A stretch of DNA of 7,125 nt from Actinomycetes bacterium (GCA_021790495.1 JAJYGZ010000018.1:1-7125); one strand, 5' to 3'. Shown: positions 1-6,085, counted from the stretch's first letter. Notes: generated from the sequence alone by a model not told the origin. Program-made: numbers and translations.

Positions 1-478
1 ATGGCCAGAAATACTCGATGGGACCTGAGAGCCCAATCGGGCCGCCGCATCGCCCGCCTAGCATCGGTCGACTTTCTCGCCCCATACTGTTCGGCCCATC
101 GCCGATGCACCCCGGCCAAGCCCTCGGTCGAGTCAAGGCCAGGCCATACCAACTCCGCTGACAGCGACACAAAAATCCCAATCTTGCTCAGGACGCAGTT
201 ATTGAAGAAGCGCTCCCGGCCATCGAATCGCTCCCAAGGCGCGAAGATGACCGCTGCGTACTGGATCCTCAGGGACCTTGAATCGCCACCACACCCGCAT
301 CCGCCCCCACGGTCGGCTTCGGAGTTGTCAACTGCCCTTTACGCACGGCCCGGCGCGCGCTAGGCTCAGATCCGTACTGAGAGGTGCGTCATGATCGCTG
401 GTACTCGCCGGATACCCCGGCGCCTTGCGGATTCCTCAGCTTCAGGCTGGGCTAGCGCGGAGTTCGCGCCTCACCATC

Positions 479-509
479 TTGCATCCAAAATTCGGGTCCT
501 GGGATGCAA
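479..509. repeat. 8-bp perfect inverted repeat upstream of the synthetase gene
   Basis: TTGCATCC (479-486) and GGATGCAA (502-509) are perfect reverse complements separated by 15 bases. AATTCGG also occurs twice, at 489-495 and 508-514. No T-run follows, so it does not resemble an intrinsic terminator. A dyad with a half-site spacing of about two helical turns, 160 bases before the synthetase start, could bind a dimeric regulator. That role is an inference. Confidence 0.4.
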
Positions 510-655
510 TTCGGATTTCTCTAAGAGGGCCCGTTGCCGAACCCCCTCGGCCCTCCTGGCGCGCCTCAGGCGCCGCTCGGAAGTACCTTCAACCAGATTC
601 GCCGGTTCTACCCCCGTTCCAGAGTCGCCGTATCTGCATCAATTATTAACAACCC

Positions 656-660
656 GGAGG
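656..660 (+). promoter_or_regulatory. Ribosome binding site of the acetyl-CoA synthetase gene
   Basis: GGAGG lies seven bases before the ATG at 668. This is a near-ideal Shine-Dalgarno match and spacing, and it fixes the start of the synthetase gene. Confidence 0.85.
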
Positions 661-667
661 TAAAAAC

Positions 668-2788
668 ATGGTCGTGGAAAAATCAGCTGACTTCGAAGTT
701 CCTGAAGCGCAGATCGCGGTCCACTGGCGCGAAGAAGAATACATCTATCCGCCGTCGAAGTTCATCGCCCAAGCGAATGCCGGTGACCCAGCGATCATGA
801 AGCGCTTCAGCGAAAGCAACTACCCCGAGTGCTTTAAGGAATACGCTGATCTGCTCACCTGGGACCATTACTGGCATACGACCCTTGACACCAGCAATCC
901 ACCATTTTGGAAGTGGTTCGTGGGCGGTCGCCTGAATGCTAGCTACAACTGTGTGGATCGCCACCTCGCGAAGAACCGCAACAAGGCGGCTCTGATCTGG
1001 GTCCCAGAAATTGAAACTGAAGCGACGCAGGTTATCACCTATCAAGAACTCCATCGTCGTGTCAACGAGTTTGCCGCGCTCCTATCAGACTTCGCTGGCC
1101 TCAAGGCCGGAGATAGAGTGACATTTCACTTGCCAATGGTTCCAGAGCTGCCGGTCGCGATGCTCGCGGCCGCGCGGCTCGGCATCATTCATTCCGAGGT
1201 ATTCGGGGGATTCAGCGGGAATGCCGCAGGCGAGCGAATCGCGGACGCTTCAAGCCACGTTTTGGTCACTATCGACAGCTACTACCGCAACGGACAGCTC
1301 CTGGATCACAAGGCCAAGGCCGACGAGGCGGTCCTGCGCGCGCACGACTTGGGCTTTGACGTTGAGAAGGTGCTGGTATTTCAACGGCACGCGGGAAGCT
1401 ACGGCTCTCAAACCCCCATGGTGGCTGGTCGAGACTTCTTTGTCGATGAAGTCATAAAGCCATATCGCGACCAGCTAGTAGAGCCGGTGTCAATGCCCGC
1501 GGAATCACCGCTCTTTCTCATGTACACCAGTGGCAGCACCGGCAAGCCCAAAGGATGCCAGCATTCCACCGGTGGGTACCTTTCGTATGTGGCGGGCACC
1601 TCCAAGTTCTATCAAGACATCCATCCCGAAGACACCTACTGGTGCATGGCGGACATCGGATGGATCACCGGCCACTCATACATCGTCTACGGACCATTAG
1701 CCCTGGGCGCCACCAGCGTCATGTACGAGGGGGTGCCGACCTATCCTGACGCCGGACGAACTTGGCGCATCGCGGAGCGTCTCGGGGTAAACATTTTCCA
1801 CACTGCGCCGACCACGATACGGATGCTGAGAAAACTGGGGCCAGATGAGCCAGCGAAGTACGACTACCACTTCAAACACATGACAACCGTCGGCGAACCG
1901 ATCGAGCCCGACGTGTGGCGATGGTACTACAACGTGGTCGGCAAGGGAGAAGCGGCGATCGTAGATACCTGGTGGCAAACCGAAAATGGCGGATTCCTCG
2001 GAAGCACCCTTCCTGGGCTGCAGCCGATGAAGCCCGGAAGTTGCGGACCCGGCGTACTTGGAGTCTTCCCGGTTGTCTATGACGAAGACGGCAAGGTCGT
2101 TCCCGCGGGAAGCGGGCGGGCCGGAAATATCTGCATCAGAAACCCGTGGCCGGGGATCTTCCAGACCATTTGGGGCGAGCCAGAACGCTTCGTCAAGACC
2201 TACTACGAAAAGTACAACCGCGACCCCAATAGCCACGACTGGCGAGATTGGCCATACTTCGCAGGCGATGGCGCGGTGCAGGCATCCGATGGATATTTCC
2301 GTATTCTCGGCCGGGTGGACGATGTTATCAACGTCGCAGGGCACCGCCTCGGCACCAAAGAGCTCGAGTCGGCCTGCCTTACGCTGCCCGAAGTCGCCGA
2401 AGCTGCGGCTGTTCCCGTAATTGACGAGTTGCGGGGGCGAGCAGTAGAGATGTACATCGCGCTCAAGACGGGGTTCACTGCGAGTGCCGAAATGGAGGAG
2501 AAGGTCGCACTCGCCATCGAAACCGAAATTGGCAGGATTGCCCGCCCAAAGAACGTCTGGATTGTGGCTGACATGCCAAAGACGCGGTCGGGCAAGATCA
2601 TGCGCCGAATCATCGCCAGCATATCCAACTTCGCTGATGTGGGCGATATCACCACGCTTGCAAATCCCGAGATCGTACACGATATCAGAATGCATGTTCA
2701 GGGTGAGAAGGTCGCCAAAGGAGACGTCCCCCGGGAGCTAACCAATTCTGAGTTGGAGGAGATCAAGTCATTCGGTGCCGAAAGCTAG
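668..2788 (+). CDS. Acetate--CoA ligase (acetyl-CoA synthetase, AMP-forming), divergent clade
   Basis: This 706-residue adenylate-forming enzyme should make acetyl-CoA from acetate, ATP and CoA through acetyl-AMP in the cytoplasm. An acetyl-CoA synthetase N-terminal segment (about 50-110; FWKWFVGGRLNASYNCVDRH) precedes the AMP-binding domain. That domain carries the P-loop-like YTSGSTGKPKG (286-296), GWITGHSY (331-338), TVGEPIE (407-413) and DTWWQTENGG (433-442). The C-terminal domain has YFAGDG (530-535), GRVDDVINVAGHRLGT (from 548) and PKTRSGK (637-643). K643 is the catalytic lysine, which lysine acetylation controls in Salmonella Acs. W436, aligned with the tryptophan that limits the pocket to acetate, is kept. 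I333 replaces the usual valine, TENGG replaces TETGG, and about nine extra residues precede YFAGDG. The length slightly exceeds the usual ~650. GGAGG seven bases upstream supports the ATG. It appears monocistronic. Propionate or another short acid remains possible, so acsA is not assigned as a symbol. Confidence 0.93.
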   Translation: MVVEKSADFEVPEAQIAVHWREEEYIYPPSKFIAQANAGDPAIMKRFSESNYPECFKEYADLLTWDHYWHTTLDTSNPPFWKWFVGGRLNASYNCVDRHLAKNRNKAALIWVPEIETEATQVITYQELHRRVNEFAALLSDFAGLKAGDRVTFHLPMVPELPVAMLAAARLGIIHSEVFGGFSGNAAGERIADASSHVLVTIDSYYRNGQLLDHKAKADEAVLRAHDLGFDVEKVLVFQRHAGSYGSQTPMVAGRDFFVDEVIKPYRDQLVEPVSMPAESPLFLMYTSGSTGKPKGCQHSTGGYLSYVAGTSKFYQDIHPEDTYWCMADIGWITGHSYIVYGPLALGATSVMYEGVPTYPDAGRTWRIAERLGVNIFHTAPTTIRMLRKLGPDEPAKYDYHFKHMTTVGEPIEPDVWRWYYNVVGKGEAAIVDTWWQTENGGFLGSTLPGLQPMKPGSCGPGVLGVFPVVYDEDGKVVPAGSGRAGNICIRNPWPGIFQTIWGEPERFVKTYYEKYNRDPNSHDWRDWPYFAGDGAVQASDGYFRILGRVDDVINVAGHRLGTKELESACLTLPEVAEAAAVPVIDELRGRAVEMYIALKTGFTASAEMEEKVALAIETEIGRIARPKNVWIVADMPKTRSGKIMRRIIASISNFADVGDITTLANPEIVHDIRMHVQGEKVAKGDVPRELTNSELEEIKSFGAES

Positions 2789-2809
2789 GGCCGCGCCGTA
2801 ACGGACAAG

Positions 2810-2841
2810 GGCGAGATGAGCGCAAAGCGGTTCATCTCGCC
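2810..2841 (+). terminator. Hairpin terminator after the acetyl-CoA synthetase gene
   Basis: GGCGAGATGA (2810-2819) and TCATCTCGCC (2832-2841) form a perfect 10-bp stem 21 bases after the stop codon. The 12-base loop contains CGC-AAA-GCG, which can extend the stem past a small bulge. Only scattered Ts follow, so it may be a U-poor intrinsic terminator or a 3'-end stabilising hairpin. It could work in both directions, facing the minus-strand unit as well. Confidence 0.65.
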
Positions 2842-3008
2842 ACTCGATTGCTTAACTGAGTGGGCCAGCCAAGTTGCGACCTCCGGCGCTGAGATTTGCA
2901 TGCTCGTGCCGCGGCACCGATGCGACTTTTAAAGAACGCAGGCTCCGCCGCCAACTCACGCGCTTGGCCTCGAAGCGCCTGGGACGACGGGCGGACTCTG
3001 TGTAACTG

Positions 3009-3038
3009 CTAGCCGATCGCTATCGCGGAGATCATCAT
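3009..3038 (-). CDS. Possible nine-residue leader peptide or amber-interrupted small ORF
   Basis: On the minus strand ATG at 3038 begins MMISAIAIG, followed by TAG at 3011-3009. The start has the best ribosome binding site of the window (AAAGGAGGT, 3051-3043, four bases before the ATG). The frame beyond the amber codon stays open for 58 more codons, to TGA at 2834-2832, inside the synthetase terminator. That extension is arginine-rich and resembles no family I know. The start lies about 100 bases beyond the hairpin that seems to end the upstream minus-strand unit, so it would need read-through or its own promoter; none is clear. Alternatives are a decayed gene start, a regulatory leader peptide, or a chance match. 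Confidence 0.25.
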   Translation of the reverse strand: MMISAIAIG

Positions 3039-3042
3039 GGGT

Positions 3043-3051
3043 ACCTCCTTT
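3043..3051 (-). promoter_or_regulatory. Perfect extended Shine-Dalgarno sequence
   Basis: AAAGGAGGT on the minus strand is complementary over nine bases to the conserved ACCTCCTTT near the 3' end of bacterial 16S rRNA. Tandem ATG codons follow at 3038 and 3035. It is stronger than the site of any long gene in the window. Confidence 0.5.
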
Positions 3052-3136
3052 CGGGATGCCACGCCACCTCGATAATTTCGAAGCACGGCTGACGGGAACC
3101 TCTTGGGACCGACGCAATCGCAAGGGTTGCCGTAAC

Positions 3137-3158
3137 AAAGCCCTCGGGGCCGGGCTTT
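3137..3158 (-). terminator. Likely intrinsic terminator of the minus-strand unit
   Basis: AAAGCCC (3137-3143) and GGGCTTT (3152-3158) form a perfect 7-bp GC-core stem with an 8-base loop. Read on the minus strand the stem ends in GGGCTTT followed by GTT, which makes a short T-rich tail. It lies about 100 bases after the stop of the small minus-strand gene and probably ends the transcript of the spermidine-synthase-like gene and its downstream partner. The plus-strand tail (CGTCG) is less suitable. Confidence 0.6.
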
Positions 3159-3256
3159 CGTCGCGCGATAACGACCAAGGCGCCTGAAGTTGGAACAAGG
3201 TGCGAACGCCACCACTGCGCGCCCCACAAGCCAGCCAAAGCCCTATGCCGTAGCTG

Positions 3257-3535
3257 TCATGCCGCCAATCCCGCGCTTACGACGAATTCATCGAGCGCGG
3301 CCGCCTTGGCAAGGTAGAAGTTGAATTGTCGGGCATCACAACGTGCCAAAGCCGTCATGCAGAGCAGTTCTGCTAGACCCATCGCTTCTCGCGCCAACAT
3401 TGGCAAATCCGCCGTCGACCCTTGCTCAACCGATCGTCGCACGTCAAGCAACACACTTTGGAGGAACTCGTCGGGAACCGATCCAAAGTCACCTATCAAC
3501 TGGGATAACTCCCCGATCAGATACTGCTCGGTCAT
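3257..3535 (-). CDS. Small helical protein of unknown function
   Basis: I do not recognise this family. From the ATG at 3535 it encodes 92 residues starting MTEQYLIGELSQ. The sequence alternates acidic and hydrophobic residues, is predicted almost wholly helical, and lacks a signal peptide or membrane segment. Two cysteines near residues 59 and 66 (LLCMTALARCDA) match no metal-binding pattern I know. The same frame is open to an ATG at 3589, giving 110 residues with a hydrophobic lead (MRIALVIKFLGLTAVGA). I prefer the inner start because a G-run lies seven bases before it and the upstream start has only a weak GGA. It follows the spermidine-synthase-like gene on the same strand after 115 bases (61 for the longer form), with a terminator-like hairpin downstream, so cotranscription is likely. 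Balanced composition and natural-looking helices support a real gene. Confidence 0.6.
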   Translation of the reverse strand: MTEQYLIGELSQLIGDFGSVPDEFLQSVLLDVRRSVEQGSTADLPMLAREAMGLAELLCMTALARCDARQFNFYLAKAAALDEFVVSAGLAA

Positions 3536-3650
3536 TGTAGCCCCCACGGCGGTGAGCCCAAGAAATTTTATCACCAGTGCGATACGCATTCCAGCGCCGC
3601 AGCCCGACAGGCCAAAATCATTTTCCCACCAGCACAGAAAGCGACGACCT

Positions 3651-5222
3651 TCAAAGGGCCCCGCCCAGTTTCTTGAGAATCATCGCGTTGGTCATCGCCT
3701 CCACAGGAGCACGATTGTCGGTCAAGATCAGGCCAGGCTCGACTTTGGGTTTGGCCCAAGTTGCCGCAAGTAAATTGCGCACCGGACCGAGAAAACTTGG
3801 CAGCGATGGGAGCGGAGGGAGACTCACCGGACGATTGCTCGCCACCACCAGCTCGTTGTATTCGCCAGGTGCCTTGGCCACATAGACGTAGCGAAACGAC
3901 AGCAACAGGGTTCGTTCGACCGCTAGCAGGAGCGCCGACCTGTCTGAAGTCACGTTGACGTTCATGGCGAGGATCCCGCCCGCGGTCAAATGCGCCCGGC
4001 ACTGCGCGAAAAACTCCTTGGTTGTAAGCGAAAACGGTATGTAAATCTCTTGGCTGTAGGCGTCAACAATAACAAGGTCATACCGCCTTTTGGAGGTCGC
4101 AAGATAGACGCGTCCATCGGAAATCTTAACCTTGGCGGCCGCGGAGGTCAGATGGAAGTAACGATGTCCCAATTGAATCAGGGTCGGATCGATCTCCACG
4201 CCGGTCATGCTCACGCGCGCTCGATACGGGTCTACATCTCGGAGGTACATGGTCGGAATCGTGCCTGCCGCGACTCCTATGAGCAGTGCGCTCATCGGCT
4301 GATGGCTTGGAAACATGAAGGGGAGAACCAGGTAGGCGTCGTAGTAGAGTCCAGTTAAGGTACTTTTGGTGTAAATGGATTGGATGCCCGCTGAATCGTT
4401 GACCGACAAAGCTATATCCCCATTTCCCAGGCGATAGACCTGGGCGAACTGATAAGGAGTCTCCACCTCGGCGATCAACCCGCCAACCGGCTTCAATAGG
4501 GTCGGTGCGGTCTGACTTAGCACTAGCGGCAGGATAATCAGCGCGACTAGACCGATCCTGGCCAGCATCAGGGCGCCAATCGCGATCAGGACGCCAGCCG
4601 CGATCCACAGAGTGGCCCTCACCCCAAGATCAGGGATGGACACGAAGGCGGGCACGAATGTTCCCACGATGCTTCCAAAAGTCGACCAAGAGTAGAGCGA
4701 ACCGGTCTTTTTCCCCGCGGTCGCAGACTCATCGATTACGAGTCGGACTGCGTAGGGCGAAATGGCTCCGAGTGCGGCCACCGGAGGGGTGAAAAGCAGC
4801 GCAGTTGCAAGAATCGAAGAGATGACCACGCCCGATGGCGTATTCAATAGCCCCTTTAGGACCGCGCCGAGAAACGGACTTGCCATGGTTGGAAGGACCG
4901 CCACGAATAGCCCTGCTCCTAGGCTAAGCAGGCCCAGTCCTCTCGGGTCCGGCCAGCGGTCAGCCAATCTCCCGCCAATCGCATAGCCAGCGGAAAGCGC
5001 CAAGAGTATCAATCCGATGAGCGTGGCCCAAACTAGTTCGGAGTTGCCAAAGAATGGTTGTAAGAGACGCTGAGCGCTGAACTCTACCGCCATCACGGCC
5101 GCGCCGGTCAAAAAGACAAAAGGCCGCAAGACTAACGGAGAAAGCCGGAGGTCGCCGCGACGGGTCCCTGGCGCAGGCACTGCACTGGGGACTATCTCGT
5201 CCTCGCTCACCTCAGACACCAC
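3651..5222 (-). CDS. Membrane-anchored spermidine synthase-like protein (fused transporter-like/SpeE-like)
   Basis: This 523-residue protein has an N-terminal membrane domain with about seven hydrophobic segments (near 31-50, 63-83, 94-111, 130-150, 178-195, 201-219, 222-235). Typical motifs are FGNSELVWATLIG, GGRLADRWPDP and a GSLYSWSTFGSIVGTF helix. A cytoplasmic Rossmann domain resembling spermidine synthase follows (about 255-510), with a SAM loop LLIGVAAGT (313-321), the acidic strand end VEID (E343), ISDGR (D369) and YDLVIVDAYS (D387, the catalytic aspartate position). The aspartate of the classic GGGDGG motif is alanine here (A319), so true aminopropyl transfer from decarboxylated SAM to putrescine is doubtful. 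Such fused proteins are widespread and mostly uncharacterised. The start is GTG: GAGGAG (5229-5224) is one base from the first GTG and four from the second (5219), so the second may be used. It probably leads a two-gene unit with the small gene at 3535-3257. Confidence 0.85.
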   Translation of the reverse strand: MVSEVSEDEIVPSAVPAPGTRRGDLRLSPLVLRPFVFLTGAAVMAVEFSAQRLLQPFFGNSELVWATLIGLILLALSAGYAIGGRLADRWPDPRGLGLLSLGAGLFVAVLPTMASPFLGAVLKGLLNTPSGVVISSILATALLFTPPVAALGAISPYAVRLVIDESATAGKKTGSLYSWSTFGSIVGTFVPAFVSIPDLGVRATLWIAAGVLIAIGALMLARIGLVALIILPLVLSQTAPTLLKPVGGLIAEVETPYQFAQVYRLGNGDIALSVNDSAGIQSIYTKSTLTGLYYDAYLVLPFMFPSHQPMSALLIGVAAGTIPTMYLRDVDPYRARVSMTGVEIDPTLIQLGHRYFHLTSAAAKVKISDGRVYLATSKRRYDLVIVDAYSQEIYIPFSLTTKEFFAQCRAHLTAGGILAMNVNVTSDRSALLLAVERTLLLSFRYVYVAKAPGEYNELVVASNRPVSLPPLPSLPSFLGPVRNLLAATWAKPKVEPGLILTDNRAPVEAMTNAMILKKLGGAL

Positions 5223-5254
5223 GCTCCTCGTGAGTGGCTAACAATTTGTCGACC

Positions 5255-5311
5255 CCAAAGCGCCTTTAGCCATTGCTGGCATCCTAACATTCACGCGCAG
5301 ATGCGCTTTGG
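5255..5311. repeat. 9-bp perfect inverted repeat, competing with the nested stem
   Basis: CCAAAGCGC (5255-5263) and GCGCTTTGG (5303-5311) are perfect reverse complements separated by 39 bases. A small inner hairpin GCCA-TTGC-TGGC sits at 5269-5280. GCGCTTTG recurs at 5399-5406, so the first arm has two possible partners. The second arm overlaps the nested stem at 5303-5304. On the minus strand the pair lies in the presumed leader of the spermidine-synthase-like gene, its near arm about 25 bases from the ribosome binding site. Confidence 0.45.
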
Positions 5312-5415
5312 CAAACGCCGAGCTGCCTTTACTTCTGTTGACGCAAATCGGTGCTTGGCGAAACCGCAGGCGTCGTCGCGCGTGATCCGAGGCGTTTAGC
5401 GCTTTGCATCTGCGC
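5295..5415. repeat. Nested inverted repeats forming one long interrupted stem
   Basis: Four pairings nest in register: GCGCAGATGC (5295-5304) with GCATCTGCGC (5406-5415), AAACGCC (5313-5319) with GGCGTTT (5391-5397), GACGC (5340-5344) with GCGTC (5370-5374), and CGGT (5349-5352) with ACCG (5363-5366). The first two stems are separated by a symmetric 8x8 internal loop, and the apical loop is ten bases. No coding capacity or target-site duplication is visible. It could be a structured RNA or 5' leader of the minus-strand gene, or a miniature palindromic repeat. The pairings are read directly; the function is unknown. Confidence 0.5.
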
Positions 5416-5469
5416 CATCGCTTAATGCGCTCCAGAGATGACGGAAAACCCTCAAGGTGACTAATCGAA

Positions 5470-5510
5470 ATTTGCCACAGCAAGGTGCGGATCTGAACGC
5501 ACCGACAAAT
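5470..5510 (+). repeat. Hairpin just upstream of the lipoprotein gene
   Basis: GGTGCG (5484-5489) and CGCACC (5498-5503) form a 6-bp stem with an 8-base loop. ATTTG (5470-5474) and CAAAT (5506-5510) add an outer 5-bp stem across an unequal internal loop. It ends 28 bases before the lipoprotein ATG. It might be an operator or a leader hairpin, but it is modest in length and could be chance. Confidence 0.3.
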
Positions 5511-5538
5511 GGTAATCGCCCTCGGCTAGCCTGGGAAA

Positions 5539-6006
5539 ATGGCCCACAGACCTAAGCATCGCTGGCTTGAAAGCACCGCCGTAGCAATGTTGGGAGTTTT
5601 GCTGCTCGCTTCCTGTGGATTGTCGTCGGCTCAAAGTGCCGCGAACCAGGCTGTAAATGTGGCGAGTTGGATTACCAAATACGGGATGCTGGACGTCAAG
5701 ACTCTCCAAAGCGACTTCCAAGGCTCAGCTAACGCGCTAGACGCCGGCAATACCAAGGAGGCCAAAGCGCAATGCACCAAGTTGGCATCGGACACCGCCT
5801 CGATGGATCGCCAGCCGTTGCCACAGTCGAATCCGCTCGCCAAGGACTGGGCGACTACGGTATCTGACTCTCACGTTTTTGCCAATGAATGCCTTACGGC
5901 AATATCCACCAGATCCGCGGCCGCCATATCCAAGGCGAAGGATTCCGGCACCAAAGTCACCGACGACATCAACGCGGTCTCCAACGACGTCGGCAAGCTC
6001 GCTTAG
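5539..6006 (+). CDS. Predicted small helical lipoprotein of unknown function
   Basis: This 155-residue protein begins with a basic stretch (MAHRPKHRW) and a hydrophobic core (13-24), ending in a lipobox LASC with the acceptor cysteine at C26. It should be exported, lipidated and anchored to the outer face of the cytoplasmic membrane, or to the outer membrane in a Gram-negative host. G27 does not suggest retention by the Asp+2 rule. The mature part (27-155) is rich in Ala, Ser, Asp and Lys, looks largely helical, and has two cysteines (C79, C118) that could form a disulfide. I recognise no domain; small helical lipoproteins of this kind occur in Actinobacteria. The ATG has only a weak GGGAAA before it. 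A TAGCCT box (5527-5532) six bases before the ATG could instead be the -10 of a leaderless transcript, but no -35 is evident. It is divergent from the spermidine-synthase-like gene and 79 bases before the methyltransferase. Confidence 0.8.
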   Translation: MAHRPKHRWLESTAVAMLGVLLLASCGLSSAQSAANQAVNVASWITKYGMLDVKTLQSDFQGSANALDAGNTKEAKAQCTKLASDTASMDRQPLPQSNPLAKDWATTVSDSHVFANECLTAISTRSAAAISKAKDSGTKVTDDINAVSNDVGKLA

Positions 6007-6047
6007 TCGCCAGGCTTTGCGGCGGCTCGGGTTCCCGTCGTCCGAAA

Positions 6048-6077
6048 TTGCCCCTCGGTCGTTTCGCGCGATAATAT
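6048..6077 (+). promoter_or_regulatory. Likely promoter of the methyltransferase gene (leaderless)
   Basis: A -35-like TTGCCC (6048-6053) is followed after 18 bases by TAATAT (6072-6077), overlapping GATAAT (6070-6075, 16-base spacing). TAATAT ends eight bases before the ATG at 6086, the distance expected when transcription begins at or next to the start codon. No Shine-Dalgarno sequence precedes this ATG, which fits a leaderless message. A separate promoter in the 79-base gap after the lipoprotein gene means the two genes need not be coexpressed. Confidence 0.45.
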
Positions 6078-6085
6078 CTCCCTTC

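Larger units (their letters stand above)
1..667. other. Non-coding region upstream of the acetyl-CoA synthetase gene
   Basis: No convincing gene is visible in these 667 bases. The open frames present (1-363, 391-663, 534-800) translate to arginine-, serine- and proline-rich sequence with no recognisable domain, as expected of chance frames in GC-rich DNA. The frame at 391-663 is preceded by GAGAGG at 379-384, a fair ribosome binding site, and ends just before the synthetase gene. It could be a short upstream ORF, but its composition argues against this. The only clear structure is the inverted repeat at 479-509. A weak promoter-like pair (TTCCAG at 617-622, AATTAT at 641-646) would give a very short leader for the synthetase and is not asserted. 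The end of an upstream gene may lie outside the window. Confidence 0.6.
2842..3256. other. Convergent intergenic region without an ordinary gene
   Basis: The 415 bases between the synthetase terminator and the end of the small minus-strand gene hold no convincing protein gene. Overlapping minus-strand frames at about 2956-3238 give incompatible arginine- and proline-rich products with no domain, as expected of chance frames. The region does contain the minus-strand mini-ORF with its strong ribosome binding site (3009-3051), the hairpin at 3137-3158, and a weak 6-bp stem GCGCTT/AAGCGC (2960-2978). Confidence 0.6.
5223..5538. other. Divergent intergenic region with extensive inverted repeats
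   Basis: These 316 bases separate the divergent starts of the spermidine-synthase-like gene and the lipoprotein gene, so promoters for both should lie here. I could not identify convincing -35/-10 pairs for either. A minus-strand frame at 5238-5483 looks like chance. The region is dominated by inverted repeats: the nested set at 5295-5415, the arm pair 5255-5263/5303-5311, and the hairpin 5470-5510. Confidence 0.6.

Noticed and set aside
31..42. Short hairpin GCCC-AATC-GGGC near the window start
   Set aside because: A 4-bp stem with no T-run is common by chance in GC-rich DNA.
1..363. A 120-codon plus-strand open frame at the window start
   Set aside because: The product is rich in Arg, Ser and Pro with no domain, and no upstream sequence is available to show a ribosome binding site. 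It looks like a chance frame.
391..663. A 90-codon frame with a fair GAGAGG ribosome binding site ending just before the synthetase gene
   Set aside because: The predicted protein is basic and low in hydrophobic periodicity with no recognisable fold, and the frame spans the inverted repeat at 479-509. It is kept only as a remote upstream-ORF possibility.
1697..2695. A 332-codon minus-strand frame opposite the synthetase gene
   Set aside because: It is the antisense shadow of a strongly supported acetyl-CoA synthetase. Its product has no domain and there is no matching ribosome binding site.
3035..3238. Overlapping minus-strand frames of 67-80 codons in the convergent gap
   Set aside because: Three frames compete over the same bases, none has a credible ribosome binding site at its own start, and the hairpin at 3137-3158 lies inside them.
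5238..5483. An 81-codon minus-strand frame in the divergent gap
   Set aside because: It runs through the nested inverted repeats, has no domain, and has an arginine-rich chance-like composition.
5879..6085. N-terminal extension of the methyltransferase by 69 codons
   Set aside because: It overlaps the lipoprotein gene by 128 bases in another frame, reads as Arg/Pro/Ser-rich noise, and would place the promoter-like boxes inside the gene.
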